Assembly (NCBI GenBank): GCA_900312665.1
Contig: ONZQ02000017.1
Coordinates: 372,001 to 436,000 of the forward strand
Origin: Cephalotrichum gorgonifer
Taxonomy: Eukaryota; Ascomycota; Sordariomycetes; Microascales; Microascaceae
Length of the DNA: 64,000 nt
Reading direction: 5' to 3'
Part shown: positions 44,071 through 55,787 of the stretch, in pieces
How positions within the stretch are numbered: the stretch's first letter is position 1
Layout of the letters: each line of letters starts with the position of its first letter
Notes under the pieces: model-generated
Told to the model about the DNA's origin: nothing
Seen by the model: only the letters and a program-made list of their open reading frames with translations
The model's database searches: none
Program-made: the position numbers and the translations under genes

Positions 44071-45665
44071 ATGGCGACTTTCATCAATTCAACTCCCGGA
44101 GAGCCTCCTTACATCCCGGAAAGCGCCGACTCGCAGTACAATGTGTATCATCCTCCCCAACCAGAACCTGCCAGACGTTGCATGTTCGCGTCAACCTTCC
44201 GACCGGCCCAGCCCAAGGTGGCCTCCGGAGCCGGCCCCCAGCAGCCGAGTAGGCAATGTCGTCACACCGGGTCCCCCAGTACCCTCGCGGGCATGGCCTG
44301 CGGGTGCCCATGGGTGATCTACGGCCGCATCGAGTACCGCATCCGCGACCTTGAGAAGGGGGGTGACGGCTTCGGGGGCCCCGCCAGCAACTGCAACCTG
44401 AGGTGCTGTTGCGGGGCCTTCCAGTTCTGTTGCTGCTGTTTCTGTTGCTGTGAGTCCGGCTACTGAACACCCCTACCACTTGGAAGCGGTCTCCTCATCA
44501 CCAGTGCTATCTCCCTCGCGAAACTTTTTTTATCCCTGGGAGAGCAAAAGTCCAAGACGGGGAACACCTAACTAACACCGAAACCCCCGAGCCACTTGTA
44601 GTCGGCTACCCGGAGATCCTCGTGCTCCAGAGGGATATAGCGCGAATCTGGGGCTACCCCGGCCCGGAGAGAGACGAGGACGCCGCCAACGCCAAATACC
44701 ACCCGTGTCGCTTCCTCGCCGAGACGGAAGAGGGCTTGTACAAAGCCTGCGTCTCACGCCGCGCCAACGCCGTCACGCGCCCCTACACCGCTGAGCCGCC
44801 CATGAGTGCCGCCCCGGGTATCAGGCTCCCGCCCCCCGCCCGGGCCAGAGGGAGGGCCGCCGCTGGCCCCAGTCTCATCATCCCGCCCGAGCCTAGTCCG
44901 AATGGCTCGTACGCGCAGCCGGCACCGCTGTTCCAACCGCCCCCTATGGATCCGCCCATGGACCGCCCGGGTATGACCCACCCGCGCCCCATGGGCCCGT
45001 CTATGGGTCCATCTATGGGCCACCCCGGAATCATGACCCAGCCGTTCCCAATGCACTATAACGTCGATGAGTACGAGCCGCCGGTGGAGAGGACCGCATA
45101 TTCGAGGAGGGTGTCCCCTGGTATAGTGTCACGGGGAGAGAGGAGGCGGTCCAGGCCGGGAGTCGCAGAGGTGGCTGTGGATCACACCACGGGGTCGTCC
45201 CGACAGAGAATGCCCGGGTCTGGGGCGGGATCCCCAACCGCGACCGTGATCCGGAGACAGGGGGACCCTTGCTGGGAGGACTCTGGGACGGCCAGGGGCG
45301 CGAGCGGACAACGTGGCTCATCTACTCGCAGAGGCGAGCATTTCAAAGGGATTAACGTAGACGGGCCTATCGACTTGAGCCGCGGCCCAAGCTGGGACTG
45401 CACACCGGCCGATCACGAGGATCATGAGCAAGAGGGACACGCCTCCAATTCATCCGGGGAATTTTGCACCGCTAGCGGGGGGTCCGGCAGCGGGAGCGTC
45501 TCGTCTGAGCGGTATCCCTCGCGGATCATCATTGAGGGCTCGGAGACCGATGTCGTCGAGGAGTCGTACGGCTGGGATGGAGGGGGATCTGGCATGGAAA
45601 GCGGCAGGTCGGTCCGGTCCCGGAGCGTGAGGCTTAGGGTGGATATTTCAAGGGGGGAGGATTAG
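44071..45665 (+). CDS. PLAC8-family cysteine-rich protein with long disordered C-terminal tail
   Basis: Exons 44071-44449 and 44602-45665, joined over a 152-nt intron, give 480 residues. The PLAC8 domain covers about residues 70-165: GCPWVIYGRIEYRI, then a Cys-dense hydrophobic segment (CNLRCCCGAFQFCCCCFCC) that reaches the splice. YPEILVLQRDIARIWGYPG follows, matching the family's QRxxIRxxY part. PLAC8 proteins in fungi and plants are membrane-associated and linked to metal handling or cell-size control. Roughly 300 residues follow, dominated by Pro, Met, Gly, Ser and Arg, with a Met/Pro repeat (RPMGPSMGPSMGHPG) and an acidic end. The tail has no known domain. The second half of the usual Cys motif is sparse, so the domain may be divergent. 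Confidence 0.75.
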
Positions 45666-46883
45666 GCGGAGGATTAGGCGAAGGATTGCTTGATTGGGTG
45701 GGGAGGAGAAGAGGGATGTAATAGGCGTCAACATAGGATTAGGGGTGGTATGCTGTATTGGATGAGGACACTGCGTACGGAGTATGAGGGCCGAGTGATA
45801 GAGTTAGGCGTATTGTTACTTGGTATGCTATCCCGTTTTGGTCATGCATCCTGGTCCTGGTTAGAAAGTGCGGAGTAAAGGGTGGGTTTATCTCCCAACT
45901 TCTGGCCTCGATCCACCTGCTCATACTGTTTTTTTCCCCTTTTCATATTCTCATGTCTTGATTATTATCGACTTGATCTTTCTTCCCCATTCCCCCTCTT
46001 CCGTTCCACACGATCTCCTCTGCAAGCCGCCCCTCATATACCTCCTTTCTTTCCTTCCTACTTTCCCTGCTTTCCTTCGTTTATTATATCCCTTCCACCC
46101 TGTCTGTCCTTCCCCCCTCCTCCCTTCCTTGTCCTGCAACCGCTCTTCCCTCACCGTATTCCGGTACCATAAACTCCGTGTTTCCACAAAGAGGCAAAGC
46201 CAAAGAGGCGGCAGGGCAGGAAAACAAAACATACACACACCTGGACCTTGCTCCTCTAGGTGCTTCAAAACGAATGAGCGACAAAAGGAAACATACACAA
46301 ACGAACAAATGGAAGGAAGGGATTTTGCTGCGAGGGGGGGAGAGGGGGGTCAAAATAAAGGGATAGCAACAACATCTGAAGAAGAAGTGAGGCCAGGGCC
46401 AATGCCAAAGATCAAAACATGAATTTTGACAGATTGTAAGAGCGAACAGTTAAAAAAAAGCCAGGGATATAGACCGGTGGACGACAGCCTTTTCGGGGGT
46501 ATTTTGGACGCTGTGATAGGGGAGAGGGGGTAAGAGGAGGGAAAAAAAGGGGTTGGGGGTTAAGGGGGGCGTGGTTCTTTCGTGAAATCCATGGCTTTCG
46601 TCATCATTAGGTTTCGATCTCTCTTTCCCATCGAGCTTCCGCGGTCAACACGGGGTATGAAAGATGCCCCCCCGACTTTCCAGTGCAGCCAAGCCTATGG
46701 CACAATCGAGCTTCTCTTCTTCCTCGTGGAACAAACGAACCCGAACCCCAGCCCTGGCCCGAGTCGAACTCGAGAGAGCATCGGGGAGGGAGGAAGGGGC
46801 GCGATCCTCGGCGTTCTCGCGTTTTCCCTTCTTCCTCGCAGGTTCCCACGAATAAAAAGGGGGTGAAAACAAGAAAGTACCAA
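45666..46883. other. Intergenic region between convergent PLAC8 and TEM1 genes
   Basis: Mostly 3' flanks. It includes a long pyrimidine-rich tract (about 45,900-46,150) and a purine/A-rich part (about 46,200-46,560). TACGGAGTA lies at 45776-45784. No gene is supported. Confidence 0.5.
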
Positions 46884-48288
46884 TCAGCAGGACTGGTACA
46901 GAAGCAGGGGCTCCCCGACGTTCTCGATCTCGGGGATCGTGCACTTCAGATCAAACGCCTTCGAGAGTACAATCTTGAAGATCTGGAAACGGGGCCGATT
47001 AGAGACTGCTCAATAACGAAAAGTCGCACCCTACAGCAGCCGGAAGAAAACTCACCTTTTGCACGTTGATGCTGTGGCTCGTGCTGCTAAAGATCAACGC
47101 CGCGCGCATCGCCTTTGCGAAACGCCGTGCCTGGAAACATCCACGGTGTTAGTGGTCCGCCAAACTGACTCGAACAAGCGGGACGGGGGAACGCCCTCAT
47201 CCCCTTCATAGGGGGAGGAAGGAACATCCGTCCGGGCGCATGCATACCTGACTCGAGATCTCCTCCTGATCCTCCCTCGGGAAGTTGACAAAGTGATCAT
47301 ACTTGGTACCGACGAGTATGGGGATGGCGGTCTTGTTGAAGCCCCTCCCCTGGCGGTACCACTCCTTTATGCTGTTGAGCGTGCTCTTCCTCGTGAGGTC
47401 GAACATGAAGAGTATGGCGACGGCGTCGTTGCACACCAGCGGCAGCATGTTGACGAACTCGCGCTGGCCGCCGAGGTCCCAGATGGAGAAGGTGATCTCC
47501 GTGTTCCGGATGCTGATGGTCTTCTCCATGAAGTTGACGCCCAGCGTCTGGATGTAGTCCTCGTCCCAGCTCCCCTCGACGTACTTGACCATCAGGCTCG
47601 TCTTGCCGATCTGCGCGTCGCCCACCATGCCTACCTTGATCACCACGTGGTCGCGGCTCTTCTGCTCGCTCGGCCCGCCCGCCGCCGCCGCCGACGCTGC
47701 CGCCCCCGCTCCGCGGGACGACGGCCGGTATTCCTGCTGGTACTGCGCGTCGCGGCCTCCGCCGCCGGCCGATAGCCGCGAGGGGGGCCTGGAGTTGTTG
47801 TTGTTCATCGAGGGGGCGAGCGGGGTGGGCGGCGTGGCATAGCGGGGCGCGGGGTCAATCATCTCCTCCGCCCTGGGCGAGATGCCCTGGTCCAGGGACT
47901 GGCTGTGGTGGTGTCGGGTGTTGTCGGCCCTGCCGAAGCCGTTGCTCTGGCCGCCGACGCCCATGTGCGGGGAGCCCTCGATGCCGCCCAGGGTGTTCTC
48001 GTGGGGGTCGTTCGTCAGGATGTGCTCCTGCGGCTGGTACTGTTGCTGATACTGCGATTGGTACTGCGGTTGTTGCTGCGGTTGTTGCTGCGGTGGGTAC
48101 TGAGGCTGCTCCTGCGGCAGCAGCAGCTGCTGCTGGTTGTGCTGCTCCATGGTGTCTAGGGCGTCGTGGAACTGGGCAGGAGACCCTGCTGAGAGCGTTG
48201 AGGAATCCACGGTGGCGGTGGGGATGTGTGATTGCCTAAGGGCGGGGATACGGCTCGGACTGCGTCGCCGAGCGGGAAGAGTGGTCAC
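46884..48288 (-). CDS. Spg1/Tem1-type septation GTPase with Gln-rich N-terminal extension
   Basis: Exons 48288-47248, 47130-47056 and 46982-46884 join to 404 residues. Spg1/Tem1 is the Ras-like switch at spindle poles that starts mitotic exit and septation. The GTPase domain begins at about residue 214: P-loop GDAQIGKTS, switch I LGVNFMEKTI, switch II WDLGGQREF, and VGTKYDHF for guanine recognition. The last exon gives IFKIVLSKAFDLKCTIPEIE and the ending LLLYQSC. About 210 residues precede the domain: a Gln/Pro/Tyr-rich stretch at 50-90, then Ser/Gly/Ala-rich sequence. A shorter start at Met47 (48150) would remove the first block. The extension is longer than in budding or fission yeast. Introns are 117 and 73 nt. 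Confidence 0.92.
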
Positions 48289-50480
48289 AGATATCCGTCA
48301 AAGGCTTGAACCTTCGTCCGGGCACGGTCCGACAAAATGGGCGAGACGATCGAAGGTGTGGTCGCGCGAGGTCGAAAGATATCTTGGCGATGGACTCGGC
48401 TCAAGGCTAACGGACTGTGTGGGATTTCGATTTCGACTTGAGAATGCAGCTCGACTGCCTTGCACATCCAAGAATCTGCCAAGGTCCCGAAGGCAATCCA
48501 GTCAGGAGACGGACGGGCGGACAAATGGGTGGGTGCCCTTTTTTTGCGGATGTAGACGAGAGAGAGCTGACTTACGGTCGCGTCTTCGTGACAAAGCACT
48601 GGTGGGCGCTTAGATGCTGCCTTCCCGCTGCGACACGTTTGGTGTTCTGGTTCTGAACCCGGCTGCTGCACCAAGTACGACTAGGTTCCGGCGTCAAGTT
48701 GGTTTGCTCGGGAGGATTGACCGTCGAAAATCGATGGGGGCTTGGGTCTTGAATGGTAGTGGGGATGTGACGTGCAAAAGTGGACACGCTCGGGCCATGG
48801 ACATGCTCGAAGAAGGGAGGGAGACCAGAGAGAGAGCGAGAGCGAGAGAGAGACAGAGGCCCATCGCCAGAAATTGCATTTCCATTGGCTGCAAAGTGCC
48901 CGGGTCCCATAAACTGGTGCGTGCTCAGTGGGTATCGTGGCACCGTGTTATTATCACGGATGTGGACAGCGACACATGCCAGGGCACTAGGCCGCTAGCA
49001 CGGAGCGGGTGCTCGTATCGTGTTATGGCGTTTTAGTGGCTGGATTGAGTTTCCGCTAGCGCATGGCTAACCCCACGCGACGATCGAATTGGGGCTGTCC
49101 GATTGTCCGGATGCCCGCCTGGACCTGGACGCCCGCCCTGATTTGGCACGGTAGAAATTGGTTCAGGGCACACTGTTTCATGCCGTCATCAAAACACAGT
49201 GTTGTTCCTGGGTAATTCATACATTGTCTGAGTCCCTCCTACCCTGGACCTCGACAATCGGGACCTTGGGTGCGTTCCAAAACTTTGTAGAGCCTCAAGA
49301 AATCTGCATGCGCAAAGCTCTTGTATCTTTACAGATTCATGGTAAGTAGGCGCGTTCGCGGTTTGTAAGTACCGAGAGAGATTGGCGTAGCACCATTTCT
49401 TGGGACGGGTAATACTGCATGTGGGGACTGTTGTGAAGGGCCGGATCTATTGTGATGTGATGCTTCTTCAGCTGTACTTGTTTCTGTGCTTACGAGTATT
49501 ATGCCCCTCCCTCGACTTGATTACGCTATTCGTAGTCCGACCAATCTCAGCTCTGGGATGCATCCCGATGGGAAAAAGTACTCTTACTGTTTTCTACATG
49601 TCTGAGGCCATTGTTGCTAGTCGCGACGCGACATGCGCTTGGGGTAACTAAATTGGGGTATTACATTCTCACTCATGGCGTTATCTCCAGCAGATGTTCG
49701 TCGTTCGCTTCCCTAGTCGAGGGAAGTCCTATCCCATCTCTCTCTCTCACATTCTATCTCGACTACAAAGGTATGTTTACGATTACTCCTAAGAAGAGTG
49801 TCTTCAGCGCCATTGGTTGCCATGCTAGACTCCGTGGATAATGTCAACAGAGCCACATATAGGTTGTCCATCCCGTGCTATTCCCGATACCAGATTCCGG
49901 TTTTCACTTTGCCCCCCCTCCGCCAATCCCCGTGACTTATCCTGGTCAGAGTGAATTGGCGTTTACCCGTACATAAACATTAGGGTCTGGGTATCAGAGT
50001 GCCCGCCACCCTGTTGAAAACAAGGTAGATAATCTGCACGGAACAGGGCTTCTCGGGACTGGTATCGCAGAACGCTGAAGTGCTTTCACTCGACCAGCCT
50101 TTAGCTCCGATGACGCCCAATAGCTGTACTTATTAAAGGGGATCAATAGTAAACCCGGGGCACGAATGAAATCTCGAAACAAACACCAAGGAAGGTGTCC
50201 CAAGTGTTGATACCCGTCCCTCCCCGCCTGAAGTTGGAGGTGGTGCTCGCTTTCATGCGAGGTGTGTGCGGGGTTCGATTATGTCATCATATCTACGGAA
50301 TGGAACCATGAAAGCCCAGACCACCCCACTCCCCGCCTATCTCTGATGACTCAGCATGTCAAGAAGCTCACCACCAAGCTCTACCCGAGCTTGTGATCGC
50401 TGTGCTGCATCGTATCATCACTGATCATTCTGCCGCACTCGAGTCGAACTCCGAACTCACCCACCCTCAGTCCATCCACC
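48289..50480. other. Intergenic region between divergent TEM1 and GCV3
   Basis: 2.2 kb. It holds both promoters. A GA-rich repeat (GAGAGAGAGCGAGAGC-like) lies at about 48,825-48,860. No gene, tRNA or mobile element was recognised. Confidence 0.5.
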
Positions 50481-51117
50481 ATGTCGTCAATTGCTCGATC
50501 CCTGAAGGCCGTGAGGCCCGCCGTCCTCTCAAAGGCCCTACCAGCGAGGACGACCGTCTGGGCCGCTTCCCGACGCACCTTCTCAACCTCACCAATCGGT
50601 ACATCCACTCTTCGCCCTTCCTCCCCCCTTCTACCTACCTACCTACCCACGAGACAGGCTCTCCCTCTCCCAGGCCCCTCAAAGCTAACAATGTAATCGC
50701 ACGAAACCAGCGCTCGAGAAGAGGTACACAAAAGACCACGAGTGGATCGACATCAACCACCAGAAGCAGACGGGTATCGTCGGCATCTCCGAGTACGCCG
50801 CCGAGCAGCTGGGGGACGTCGTGTACGTCGAGCTCCCCGAGCCCAACGGCTGGGTGGAGAAGGGCGACGCCATCGGCGCCGTGGAGTCGGTCAAGTCCGC
50901 GTCCGACATCAACTCCCCCATCAGGTGCAGGATCACCCAGGTGAACACAGCGCTGGAGGAGAAGCCCTCCATCATCAACCAGGTCCCCGAGGACGACTCG
51001 GCCGGCGGCGGGTGGCTCGCCAAGGTGGAGATCGACGAGGCCGGCCTGAAGGAGTTCGAGACGCTTATGGATACCGAGGCCTACGTGGCTTACACCAAGG
51101 AGGAGGAGGAGGAGTAG
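50481..51117 (+). CDS. GCV3: Glycine cleavage system H protein, mitochondrial
   Basis: Exons 50481-50598 and 50711-51117 join over a 112-nt intron to 174 residues. The H protein carries the lipoyl arm that shuttles the aminomethyl group between P, T and L proteins in the mitochondrial matrix. Exon 1 encodes a basic presequence (MSSIARSLKAVRPAVLSKAL, then RRTFSTSP). The mature part starts ALEKRYTKDHEWI and continues VGISEYAAEQLGDVVYVELP. The lipoylated Lys is in GAVESVKSASDI. SPIRCRITQVNTAL and GWLAKVEI complete the fold. The final EEEEE run is an acidic C-terminal feature. Length and motifs match the family. Confidence 0.95.
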
Positions 51118-52757
51118 GCGGCTTTTTTTTTCTTGCAACGACTATGGGAAATGTTTAGGTATGTACGAGGGAATCAAGCATCAAGTGGACGGCCTAGGTG
51201 TTACGTCTCCCGCGTTGGGGGGATGGTCGGAATCGGCCGTCCTACTACTGGTCAAGATACCGTGCTAACTCCACACGGTTATAGACTACTCCAGGTCCAA
51301 CTTTGGAGACTATGGTGGTCTCGTGTATAGCAATTGTTTAGATTGGGTGCGCGCATCCCTGGAGCTGAATGACACACGTCCGTCCATGCAGATGCCACTT
51401 CGCCAGACTTTCCACTCGTTGCCTTCGTGGTTGTCCCCTCCATGGGACTAACATTGCTATACCCTACCTATGTCTACTTCGCGGTGGTTACCATAATCGT
51501 CGGATCTCATCTCTAGGTGCCGCCTACACCCGTTTTGTTTTAGTTAGCGACTACTGTGCTTTCCGGGACCCTATCGTACGCCTAAGAGCGTACCATGCAC
51601 ATGCCTTCTAGTGGAGAGGGGTCGTTTCCCCTGTCCCTTCCCCTCGAAGTTGCATCCGTCCTCGTACGGGGTCGTCCGATTCTTTCTCGGAGCAAAAGAA
51701 TACCCATCATGTCGTGCCACTTTCCTATTTCCATTCCACATGTCCCACTACAGATGCTCCTTTCGGCCGGTGCCACCGAGCCCCCCGTCTCCTGTCCTCT
51801 TTCGGCACATGTCCCCCGGTTCTCTACAGGTCTCATCACCATCAGTTCCTAGCTATCATTCGTCGCGGGTAGGTAAGGGTGGACTCACTCGTGCGTCTGT
51901 GTGTCGTCAAGTCCTTGATTCATCCCGGTGTTAGGTATCACCGATTCCACCGGATCGCGTCCGTTCGAGAGTTCTTTTCGGCATCTCGTGAGGTTTGCTT
52001 GGCTTAGCCATCGGCTGGGCGCGCCATCTGTGTGTGGAAGACTTGGTCATACAGATCTTTCCAAGGGATGAGACGAAGAGGTGAACGTCAACGTCAATCA
52101 TGTCTGCCACCAGAAATGGTTGGCATTACACAATTGTTCCTCGAGAGAGAAGGTAGACGTATCAAGTCGGGACACAAAAGCTTCGAATGGCAAATCCAGG
52201 ACACTAGACGGCGGATTTCCCCGTTGTCAAGCTTTAGCCCGAGACACGATATGGCTTCTCAACCCTCGGCCTCTGCCACTTCCAAGGTACCGCGCAAGGT
52301 CCACCTTCGTGTGATCTCATAGCTGGGTACTATCCCCTTCCAGGAATGTGATATCAAGCCGGCCCTTCCCCGTCCTAGAGTAACAATAGTCCCGCGTGTC
52401 GCCCCAAGCTCCCGGTGTTGGACTCCGTCGTGGGACGATTACGACGCCTGGTCATGTCACGAAGGGAAAACAGGTTCTTGTGTTCGCCGCCCCCCGTGAC
52501 GGGGGGAGTAGATACGTGACAGATATCCTCGTCGCGCTCTGCGATCACAGTGTCCTACTCATAGATATAAGAAAGCGAAGTGCTCATACCATCTCGCACT
52601 CCTCCAATTCAGGCTACTTGATCCCCAAGGCTCACAGTCCCATTATATTACCTTGCTAGCTGCCCAGTCTCATATTGCACACGCTCCTTCTTTCGCTAGT
52701 ACCCTCAGCCCCCTCCCCGAACTAACTTTCAATTTTGATCGTCTCTTTACACTAACA
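51118..52757. other. Intergenic region upstream of the secreted repeat protein
   Basis: 1.6 kb with several short ORFs on both strands and no recognisable protein. The last 110 bases look like a pyrimidine-rich leader. The frame is open upstream of 52758 to 52653, but that part lacks coding character. Confidence 0.5.
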
Positions 52758-55700
52758 ATGAAGCGTCGCGTGGCCCTGCTTGGCCTCGCGCTTCTGGCCG
52801 ACCATGCCTCCTCCCGGGTAGTGCTACGACAGAAGTCTACGGGAGTCACCGCCGTCGAGACAAATCTTCCGACCGCGCCCGCCCCCGAGGCCTCCGCGGC
52901 CACGGGCTTCGACACCCCGGGATTTGATCTGAGCGACCTCGTTCCCGATGTCATAGCGGATATGTTTGGCGGGGGCGAGGATGAGATGTACCGCCAGAGC
53001 ACGTCGGCCACGAGCCGGAGTGAGCAGGGTATCACCCAGATGGATTTGACTAAGTCGATCCCATTCGACTATGCCGATGCCGCGGCCGATGTCACTGAGT
53101 TTCGCTTGAGAGGCGGCGACGAGAAGCTCTTCCGGGCCAAACAGGGCGAAATGGCAGATGTCACACGGGCCGATATGGACGAGGATATGCCTGGTGCGTC
53201 CGCCGACGATCGCCAGACGGGTCTCCCAGATCTCCCAAGCCTCCCGACCGGGCTCCCAGACTGGAGCGGTGCCGCTGATGCCGTGTCCGAGTGGGGAACG
53301 GCCGCTACGGACATGTTGACAGACGCTCTGAGCTCATTGAAAGATACGATCACAGGATGGCTGGGGAATATCTTGGGGGGCGAAGGGTCGAGCCCGGCCA
53401 GCGCCATGGTGAGAAAAATGTCGCCATCAGAAGTTTCAGATCTCGCAATCCAGGCCATCAAGCTCTCGGAGAGAATCGTACTCTGCGTCGGCACTGTCAG
53501 CACAGCATATATGGTTGAGAGGGCGACAATAGACGCGGTTCAGGGGGCCATGGATCAGGTCGACAAGCTTATGGACTGTGTCGACGAGGATCTAACCTTC
53601 TTCGGCGTATCTCGCCGACAGGATGGCGCAGAGGGAGGCGCAGGCTTTGAGGATATCTCTTGCATGTTGATAAGTGCGCTCGAGTGCGGTGAAAGCGGCC
53701 GCCCCAGCGAGGGTGAAGGACCTTCGGGGGAGAGCGGACAGAGGGAAAGGCTGGCGAAGCTACTCTCACGGTGGGAGGACGCCCTGTCTGGTAACGCGGC
53801 CCCGCCGGCCGACATGGGCACGGAGACCATTTGCGCCGTGCTGGATCTATTGGGCTCCTGCACCGACGATAGCGGCAACGCGGATCCCTCCACCGAGAAC
53901 CGTCCGACTGGCAGCGCCGTCGACATCCCGACTGAAGTTTCCCCCCTCCGCCGCCGGCAGACGACCGATTCTACGCCCTCTATCGCCGAGCAGGCAATAA
54001 ACGTTTACAACTGCATCCAAAGCCTTAGTGGCGGCGGTTTTGCTAGTCCCACCGACGGGACACAGCCGCCTCCGCAGGGCACAGGCGTTCCTCGGGGCTC
54101 GGGTGCCCCGGCGGCCGAGGGAGAATGCGACTGGGAGATGCTGATGGATACCATCCGGCGGCTGCTGGACGGTATTGGATCTAGTATAACGGGGGGGTCT
54201 GGCCCGGATAAGCCGCCCGAGGAAGCTCTGCGCCAGGCGACGGTAGCGGTGATGCGAACTAGCCAGAATGGCGGACTCAGGAACGCGGCCACCGATTTTG
54301 TCGGGATGACCAACGACTGCGCAAATTCATTCAATATCAAGACCAACACCGGCAGTAGCGCAAGATACACTAGGCGATTATTGTCCGCGATGGTGGCTTC
54401 CCCTTCCCAGAGCTGTGGCGCGAAGGAGTGGATCGCTAGTTTCGGTCGAGTCATGGAGGAGCTGCGCGGTGCCGTCGGGGCCGGACTTGAGTCGCAGTCG
54501 AATATGCGAAGGAGAGATCCGCTGCAGACGGGGCTCTCTTCCACCCTCACGGAGGGGGCTACCGCTGCTGCCAGTCCTTCGACGGGCCCGTACACTGCGA
54601 ATCAACCCGAGCCCTCAGATGGTGCTATAGATAGCGAGAATTCCGACGAGAACAGCAGCGATGATGATCACTGGGACTGGGGAGTCGACAGTCCGTGTGA
54701 CCAAAGTGGCTGGGATGACCTGGATGATAATGAAAAGGGTGGTGATGCCGAGACCAAGGCCGATTCGCCAACTTCTGGCGACTCTTGGTGGTTCTCATTT
54801 GGTCCCGAGGAGACTGGTGACGCAACGCAGGCCCCTAAGACCTCTGAAGTTTCCGAGGTTACGGGGCTGTCATCCTTCTCGCACCTCCCCGAGTTTTCAA
54901 ACATCCCAGACGCGACAGAGATAGGCGGGTTCAGTGAGGCCTCGCTGACTGGTTTGCCAAGCATCCCGTCGTTCTCTGATATCCCGGGTCCGCCAGATAC
55001 AGACGTCTTCACTGACGTGCTGCCGACATCACAGCCTAGCATCCCGTCCTTCCCGACATCACTACCTAGCATCCCGTCCCTCCCAACATCACTACCTAGC
55101 ATCCCGCCCTTCCCGACAACTCTGCCTAGTATCCCATCCTTCCCGACAACTCTGCCTAGCATCCCGCCCCTCTCAGGCCTCCCCGAATTCTCCGAGCTGC
55201 CGGGCCTACCTACGATACCCTCCTTCTCCGACCTCCCAAGGTTTTCGGACATACCCGTACCCTACTTTTCCGGTGTATTTCCAACGGGTGCACCCAGCAT
55301 CCGGTCCTTCTCGAATCTCCCAGATTTCTCTGATCTTCCGGGGTGGTCCGACCTGCCGGGGGTGTCTGACCTCCCAGGGCTGACTGACCTGCCGACCCTT
55401 CCGTCCTTCTCAGACCTCCCAGGGTTCTCAGACCTTCCAGGGTTCTCTGACTTACCAGGGTTTTCAGATGTGCCTCTTCCTACCTCTGGCTTTAGCTTTA
55501 CTCTGGCCCCTGCCGGAACCGGTCCCACTAGCCTCCCTGATATCACATCACCCCAGAGTATCCCGGACTTCACCAGTCTACCTAGCGAAAGCACCATATT
55601 TGCCGCCACAGATACCAGTACCCTGGAGACGAGTGCGTCGTCAGGCGCACCCAATGCCACGGGCGTCGATGTAGCCAACTGGTCAACGGTCGAGGTCTCT

Positions 55701-55787
55701 TACCTCCCCATCACACCGTCCTCGGACGCGCAGCCGTCGATGATCCGGCCGGTGTTCGTGCCCCCGCCGCCATTCCCCCGCGTCTAG
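52758..55787 (+). CDS. Large secreted Pro/Ser-rich repeat protein, unknown function
   Basis: A single exon of 1009 residues. The start at 52758 (ACAATGAAG) gives a signal peptide (MKRRVALLGLALLADHASS); the frame also opens 35 codons earlier without one. Residues about 20-220 are acidic and disordered. Residues about 220-600 contain scattered Cys (LCVGT, MDCVDE, SCMLISALECGE, ICAVLDLLGSC, YNCIQ, ECDWEM, NDCANSF, SCGAKEW) and helical stretches, plausibly a disulfide-stabilised fold. An acidic Ser/Asp/Glu part follows. Residues about 720-920 form degenerate repeats of the type PSIPSFPTSL and FSDLPG. The C-terminus has no GPI-type hydrophobic tail. It may be a cell-wall or extracellular protein; no family was recognised. 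Confidence 0.75.
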   Translation: MKRRVALLGLALLADHASSRVVLRQKSTGVTAVETNLPTAPAPEASAATGFDTPGFDLSDLVPDVIADMFGGGEDEMYRQSTSATSRSEQGITQMDLTKSIPFDYADAAADVTEFRLRGGDEKLFRAKQGEMADVTRADMDEDMPGASADDRQTGLPDLPSLPTGLPDWSGAADAVSEWGTAATDMLTDALSSLKDTITGWLGNILGGEGSSPASAMVRKMSPSEVSDLAIQAIKLSERIVLCVGTVSTAYMVERATIDAVQGAMDQVDKLMDCVDEDLTFFGVSRRQDGAEGGAGFEDISCMLISALECGESGRPSEGEGPSGESGQRERLAKLLSRWEDALSGNAAPPADMGTETICAVLDLLGSCTDDSGNADPSTENRPTGSAVDIPTEVSPLRRRQTTDSTPSIAEQAINVYNCIQSLSGGGFASPTDGTQPPPQGTGVPRGSGAPAAEGECDWEMLMDTIRRLLDGIGSSITGGSGPDKPPEEALRQATVAVMRTSQNGGLRNAATDFVGMTNDCANSFNIKTNTGSSARYTRRLLSAMVASPSQSCGAKEWIASFGRVMEELRGAVGAGLESQSNMRRRDPLQTGLSSTLTEGATAAASPSTGPYTANQPEPSDGAIDSENSDENSSDDDHWDWGVDSPCDQSGWDDLDDNEKGGDAETKADSPTSGDSWWFSFGPEETGDATQAPKTSEVSEVTGLSSFSHLPEFSNIPDATEIGGFSEASLTGLPSIPSFSDIPGPPDTDVFTDVLPTSQPSIPSFPTSLPSIPSLPTSLPSIPPFPTTLPSIPSFPTTLPSIPPLSGLPEFSELPGLPTIPSFSDLPRFSDIPVPYFSGVFPTGAPSIRSFSNLPDFSDLPGWSDLPGVSDLPGLTDLPTLPSFSDLPGFSDLPGFSDLPGFSDVPLPTSGFSFTLAPAGTGPTSLPDITSPQSIPDFTSLPSESTIFAATDTSTLETSASSGAPNATGVDVANWSTVEVSYLPITPSSDAQPSMIRPVFVPPPPFPRV
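55021..55170 (+). repeat. Tandem repeat, 30-nt unit x4 plus partial copy
   Basis: Units start at 55041, 55071, 55101 and 55131 and encode the decapeptide IPSFPTSLPS with small changes. A partial copy precedes them. Several differences between units are synonymous or conservative. Confidence 0.85.
55407..55478 (+). repeat. Tandem repeat, 18-nt unit x4
   Basis: Units at 55407, 55425, 55443 and 55461 encode FSDLPG (the last FSDVPL). More diverged copies extend upstream to about 55318. Confidence 0.85.
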
